From NCBI GenBank assembly GCA_018697675.1, contig JABINC010000002.1, positions 1-42,481 of the forward strand: a stretch of DNA of 42,481 bases, in the 5' to 3' direction. This document shows positions 39,623 through 42,481 of this stretch, one piece after another. Under the pieces are notes generated by a model, which was given only the letters and a program-made list of their open reading frames with translations, did not search any database and was not told where the DNA came from. The first letter of the stretch is position 1. Every line of letters starts with the position of its first letter. The translations under genes were made by a program, and so were the position numbers. Origin of the DNA: Candidatus Peregrinibacteria bacterium (GTDB lineage Bacteria; Patescibacteriota; Gracilibacteria; UBA1369; JABINC01).

Positions 39623-40366
39623 ATGGAAACAACAAAGCTCACATACCTTGAAAACCAAAACTTATACAAATCAGAAGCGAAAATCACCGATACTCAAAGC
39701 ACTGAAGATAATCGAATTGCAATCATTCTAGATCAAACTATTTTTTACCCTCAAGGTGGTGGCCAACCATACGATCAAGGAACAATTTCTCTAGATTCAA
39801 CCCTATTTGAAGTACAAGAAGTGCGATTCAAAGACGGAATTGTTTATCACATCGGAGAATATTTAGAAGGACAATTTAATATTGGGAACACAGTTCAATG
39901 CGAAGTTAACAAAGAACGTAGAGCGTTAAATTCACGCCTGCACTCAGCTGGACATCTTATCGGTCATATAATGCAAAAACTCGCACCACAATTCAACCCA
40001 ACCAAAGGACACCATTTTCCTGGAGAGTGCTATGTCGCATACGAAGGTAAAATCCCCGAGGAAGAGCGCGAACCATTCAAACAAAAAATCGAAAACGCCG
40101 TTAATGAAGCCATCTCACAAGATGTACCTATAGAAATACGCTCTGCCGATTACAATGAATTGAGAGAGTTATGCGATATGATTCCACTTTATGTACCAAA
40201 AGATAAGCCATGTAGAATTATGTCAATTTTGTTTTCCGACGGAGCGAAAACTATGCCATGTGGCGGCACCCATGTAGCTAGCATGGGAGAATTAAAAAAT
40301 ATTCATATTAAAAAATGTAGTTCGAAAAAAGGCGTAATTAAGCTAAGCTATGAATGCGAAATCTAA
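39623..40366 (+). CDS. AlaX-type alanyl-tRNA editing protein
   Basis: A 247-residue free-standing editing domain related to the second half of AlaRS. IILDQTIFYPQGGGQPYDQG is the family start, and the zinc site is H107-x3-H111 (HSAGH) with C213-x3-H217 (CGGTH). AlaX proteins hydrolyse Ser- or Gly-tRNA(Ala). It is divergent from TrmB copy 3, so it may be regulated. It abuts convergent pyrE with no spacer. Confidence 0.88.
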   Translation: METTKLTYLENQNLYKSEAKITDTQSTEDNRIAIILDQTIFYPQGGGQPYDQGTISLDSTLFEVQEVRFKDGIVYHIGEYLEGQFNIGNTVQCEVNKERRALNSRLHSAGHLIGHIMQKLAPQFNPTKGHHFPGECYVAYEGKIPEEEREPFKQKIENAVNEAISQDVPIEIRSADYNELRELCDMIPLYVPKDKPCRIMSILFSDGAKTMPCGGTHVASMGELKNIHIKKCSSKKGVIKLSYECEI

Positions 40367-41035
40367 CTAAGCCCACTGCTTTTGCCAAGCCTGCGGATCT
40401 CGGGTGAATGCAAGCACCATCTCTTGTTCTTCAGCAGTAATCTTGCCCATTTCTACAGCTACATCAGTAAGAATCTGAACATTTGTGATAGGCCATGAAT
40501 TTACATTTACTTCTGCAAATCTAGTTGTCGCTTTTTCAAAATTATAAGTAAAAATCGCGAGCACATCGGTCACCGTGCCTTCCCCCTCTTCGCGAAGAGC
40601 TTCAACTGTCGCAACAGAACTTCCACCTGTTGAAATCAAATCTTCCACAACAAGCACATGACTTCCCTCTGGAAGGTCTCCCTCGATCATTTTACCGGCA
40701 CCATGCCCTTTTGGTTTTGAACGAACATAAACCATTGGAGACTCGATATCATATGCGAGGAATGACGCCCAAGGAATCCCAGCCGTCGAAGTCCCAGCAA
40801 GAAAATTAAACTCAAGCCCCTCTCCACCACCATTTTCAATAATATCCACAAAAGCATCAACAACTAATTCATAAGCTTTTGGATGTGAAATAAGCATACG
40901 GTTATCACAATACATCGGCGAACGCAGTCCAGAAGTCCAAGTAAAAGGATCCTTTGGCTGTAATTTCACCGCACCTATTTCGAGCAAAGCTTTCGCAACT
41001 TCGCGAGCATAATCAATCTTAACTTCATTCTCCAT
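40367..41035 (-). CDS. pyrE: Orotate phosphoribosyltransferase
   Basis: A 222-residue enzyme forming OMP from orotate and PRPP. TWTSGLRSPMYCDNR binds orotate, and HVLVVEDLISTGGSS is the PRPP loop. It is the last gene of the minus-strand pyrD-pyrK-pyrE set, 102 bases after pyrK. It shares a zero-gap convergent end with the editing gene. Confidence 0.96.
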   Translation of the reverse strand: MENEVKIDYAREVAKALLEIGAVKLQPKDPFTWTSGLRSPMYCDNRMLISHPKAYELVVDAFVDIIENGGGEGLEFNFLAGTSTAGIPWASFLAYDIESPMVYVRSKPKGHGAGKMIEGDLPEGSHVLVVEDLISTGGSSVATVEALREEGEGTVTDVLAIFTYNFEKATTRFAEVNVNSWPITNVQILTDVAVEMGKITAEEQEMVLAFTRDPQAWQKQWA

Positions 41036-41137
41036 ATTTTTGTAAATTAGAATTTATTTTCTTATCCTTTTTTAACCACTCACTATTCGAATCAATCACA
41101 TCTATTTATCATCAAACTCGCTCAAAACAGAATCCAT

Positions 41138-41941
41138 CTACCAATGGATTTTGTTCCCAACACTGTCCCGATGATATTTTGCAAAACCAGTTAGTTTACG
41201 AACATGCTCCAAAGACATCACAGGTCCTTTTACACAGCTCGGCTCTCCAGTTCCATCCACAGAACAATTTCCACAAACTCCCATTCCACATTTCATGTAT
41301 CGCTCTACTGAAATATCAGCATCAATTCCACGAGGCTCTGCAATATTTGCAACGGCATTCATCATCATTTCTGGTCCGCAAGTTGCTATAAATTTCACAT
41401 CCTTTTCTTCAACAATTTTTTCTAAAATTTGAGTGCAATATCCTTTGTGTCCTTTTGATCCATCATCGGTTGCGATATGAACTTCAATGCCATCCACTGC
41501 CGCAGCTTTTTCAAGATAAAGTAAAAGCCCTTCGTTTCTAGCACCGACTATGAAATCAACTTTGCAGCCATTTTTCACACATGCCTCTGCAAAAAAGAAA
41601 AGTGGCGCAGCCCCATAACCTCCGGCTACAGTTGCCACATTACAATTTTCAGGAATTCTATTTTTCGTACCATAAGCTCCACGAATTCCAACCTTATCAC
41701 CAATATTTACATTTTCAGCTAAATGATTTGAAAAAGGACCAACGGCAGCTATCGCCAAAGTCAATTTTTCACCATCATCATAAGCCACAGAAAAAGGTTT
41801 TTCATCCATACCCGGAATCCACAAATTTATAAATTGCCCAGGCTCCGCTCCTACCGAAATATCAAGTACATACTGATACACCTGATCATTCAGCTTTTCT
41901 TTAGATACTATCTTTGCAGCCCGCGGCATTCCCTGTAACAT
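41138..41941 (-). CDS. pyrK: Dihydroorotate dehydrogenase electron-transfer subunit
   Basis: A 267-residue PyrK of the class 1B enzyme. It has an FAD-binding barrel (AEPGQFINLWIPG), an NAD domain (TVAGGYGAAPLFFFAEA) and the C-terminal [2Fe-2S] cysteines in MKCGMGVCGNC followed by a later Cys. It passes electrons from PyrD to NAD+. It is directly downstream of pyrD, with a 14-bp palindrome between them. Confidence 0.96.
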   Translation of the reverse strand: MLQGMPRAAKIVSKEKLNDQVYQYVLDISVGAEPGQFINLWIPGMDEKPFSVAYDDGEKLTLAIAAVGPFSNHLAENVNIGDKVGIRGAYGTKNRIPENCNVATVAGGYGAAPLFFFAEACVKNGCKVDFIVGARNEGLLLYLEKAAAVDGIEVHIATDDGSKGHKGYCTQILEKIVEEKDVKFIATCGPEMMMNAVANIAEPRGIDADISVERYMKCGMGVCGNCSVDGTGEPSCVKGPVMSLEHVRKLTGFAKYHRDSVGNKIHW

Positions 41942-41960
41942 ATTTTTTCAATTTAAAATC

Positions 41961-41974
41961 TGTGCACGTGCACA
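41961..41974. promoter_or_regulatory. 14-bp perfect palindrome between pyrD and pyrK
   Basis: TGTGCACGTGCACA lies one base downstream of the pyrD stop (on the minus strand) and 19 bases before the pyrK start. Its GC content stands out from the AT-rich surroundings. It could be an operator or an mRNA stem; there is no T tract. Confidence 0.45.
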
Positions 41975-41975
41975 T

Positions 41976-42481
41976 TTAGTAATTTTTAGGCACACACCCA
42001 ATAATTTCTGTTAAATCTTTAACCCCATTTTCATCACACCATTCACTCATTTCTTTCGCAATCTTTCCAAACACTTCAGAGCCCCGGTAGTAAACAGCCG
42101 ACCCAACTCCAACGAGAGTTCCACCAGCCATCATCATCGCAATCGCATCACGCCCAGTAATAACTCCACCAGTTGCAATAATCGGAATCGAAACTGCCTT
42201 ATAAATATCATTCACACATTTCAAAGCTATCGGCTGGATCGCAGGACCGCTCAGCCCCCCAACTTTGTTAGCCAAAATCGGAGCACGCATATCAATATCA
42301 ATCGCCATTCCCGGCCCAACTGTATTAATTGCCGTAATTCCATCAGCCCCAGCGTCGGCGCACGCCTTAGCAATTTCCCCAATATTTGGAACATTCGGAG
42401 AAAGTTTCACAGCCACAGGAATCGAAGGAAAAAACTTCTTCACTTCACGAGTCAAATCCGCCGCATCCAAAACAGAACAAG
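41976..42481 (-). CDS. pyrD: Dihydroorotate dehydrogenase catalytic subunit, class 1B (partial)
   Basis: The C-terminal 168 residues or so of the FMN enzyme that oxidises dihydroorotate. The frame stays open to the right edge, where it reads CSVLDAADLTREV, so the 5' part is outside the window. AVKLSPNVPNIGEIAKA, INTVGPGMAIDID, GGLSGPAIQPIAL and PIIATGGVITGRDAIAMMMAGG are typical of PyrDB and bind FMN. It pairs with pyrK. Confidence 0.95.
   Translation of the reverse strand, partial: CSVLDAADLTREVKKFFPSIPVAVKLSPNVPNIGEIAKACADAGADGITAINTVGPGMAIDIDMRAPILANKVGGLSGPAIQPIALKCVNDIYKAVSIPIIATGGVITGRDAIAMMMAGGTLVGVGSAVYYRGSEVFGKIAKEMSEWCDENGVKDLTEIIGCVPKNY

Noticed and set aside
1-42481. tRNA, rRNA, CRISPR arrays, insertion sequences, prophage
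   Set aside because: No cloverleaf with a CCA/T-arm pattern, no regularly spaced repeats, and no transposase, integrase or phage protein were found in any gene or gap.

Overview
This window looks like a chromosomal segment of a Candidate Phyla Radiation (Patescibacteria) bacterium. The evidence seen directly is low-GC DNA, very tight gene packing, a full ribosomal-protein supercluster that lacks rpmD (L30) between rpsE and rplO, almost no Shine-Dalgarno sequences, and a family of cysteine-rich zinc-ribbon proteins that I know mainly from CPR genomes. TGA ends at least two genes (secY and an alpha/beta hydrolase) and never interrupts a conserved gene, so the UGA=Gly code of Gracilibacteria/Absconditabacteria is not in use. 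A Peregrinibacteria-like lineage is my best guess but is inference only.

Layout. Positions 1-637 hold a promoter, a structured leader with a terminator, and rpsJ (S10) standing alone. Positions 638-1645 (minus) hold a membrane-anchored metallophosphoesterase-like gene inserted between S10 and the rest of the S10 operon. Positions 1763-19227 (plus) carry rplC-rplD-rplW-rplB-rpsS-rplV-rpsC-rplP-rpmC-rpsQ-rplN-rplX-rplE-rpsN-rpsH-rplF-rplR-rpsE-rplO-secY-adk-map-infA-rpmJ-rpsM-rpsK-rpsD-rpoA-rplQ-rplM-rpsI-trmD. Positions 19267-25931 (plus) hold an MFS-type transporter, an acidic hypothetical, a P2-type cation ATPase, a hydrolase, a DUF167 protein and rsmA/ksgA, with the last four genes overlapping.

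The right third (25879-42481) is accessory and metabolic. Three TrmB-family regulator genes each sit back to back with a divergently transcribed gene. Two of these partners belong to one cysteine-rich family, split into two genes at 26842-28132 and fused into one gene at 33989-35506. The third partner is an AlaX-type tRNA-editing protein. Perfect inverted repeats sit in the two Cys-rich intergenic regions, and two of them lie just downstream of the predicted regulator promoters, so autoregulation is plausible. Between them lie a DUF6498-like membrane protein, a U32 peptidase-family protein (TrhP-like), two orphan hypotheticals and a large ankyrin-repeat protein. Pyrimidine synthesis genes follow: pyrF alone, and pyrD-pyrK-pyrE as a minus-strand set running off the right edge.

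The most interesting items are the regulator/Cys-rich protein pairs, the S10 leader with mutually exclusive hairpins and a C(UUCG)G loop, the S10 terminator embedded in the opposing gene, a recurring pre-start motif in ribosomal genes, and the fact that all six convergent gene pairs abut or overlap. No tRNA, rRNA, CRISPR array, insertion sequence or phage gene was seen.
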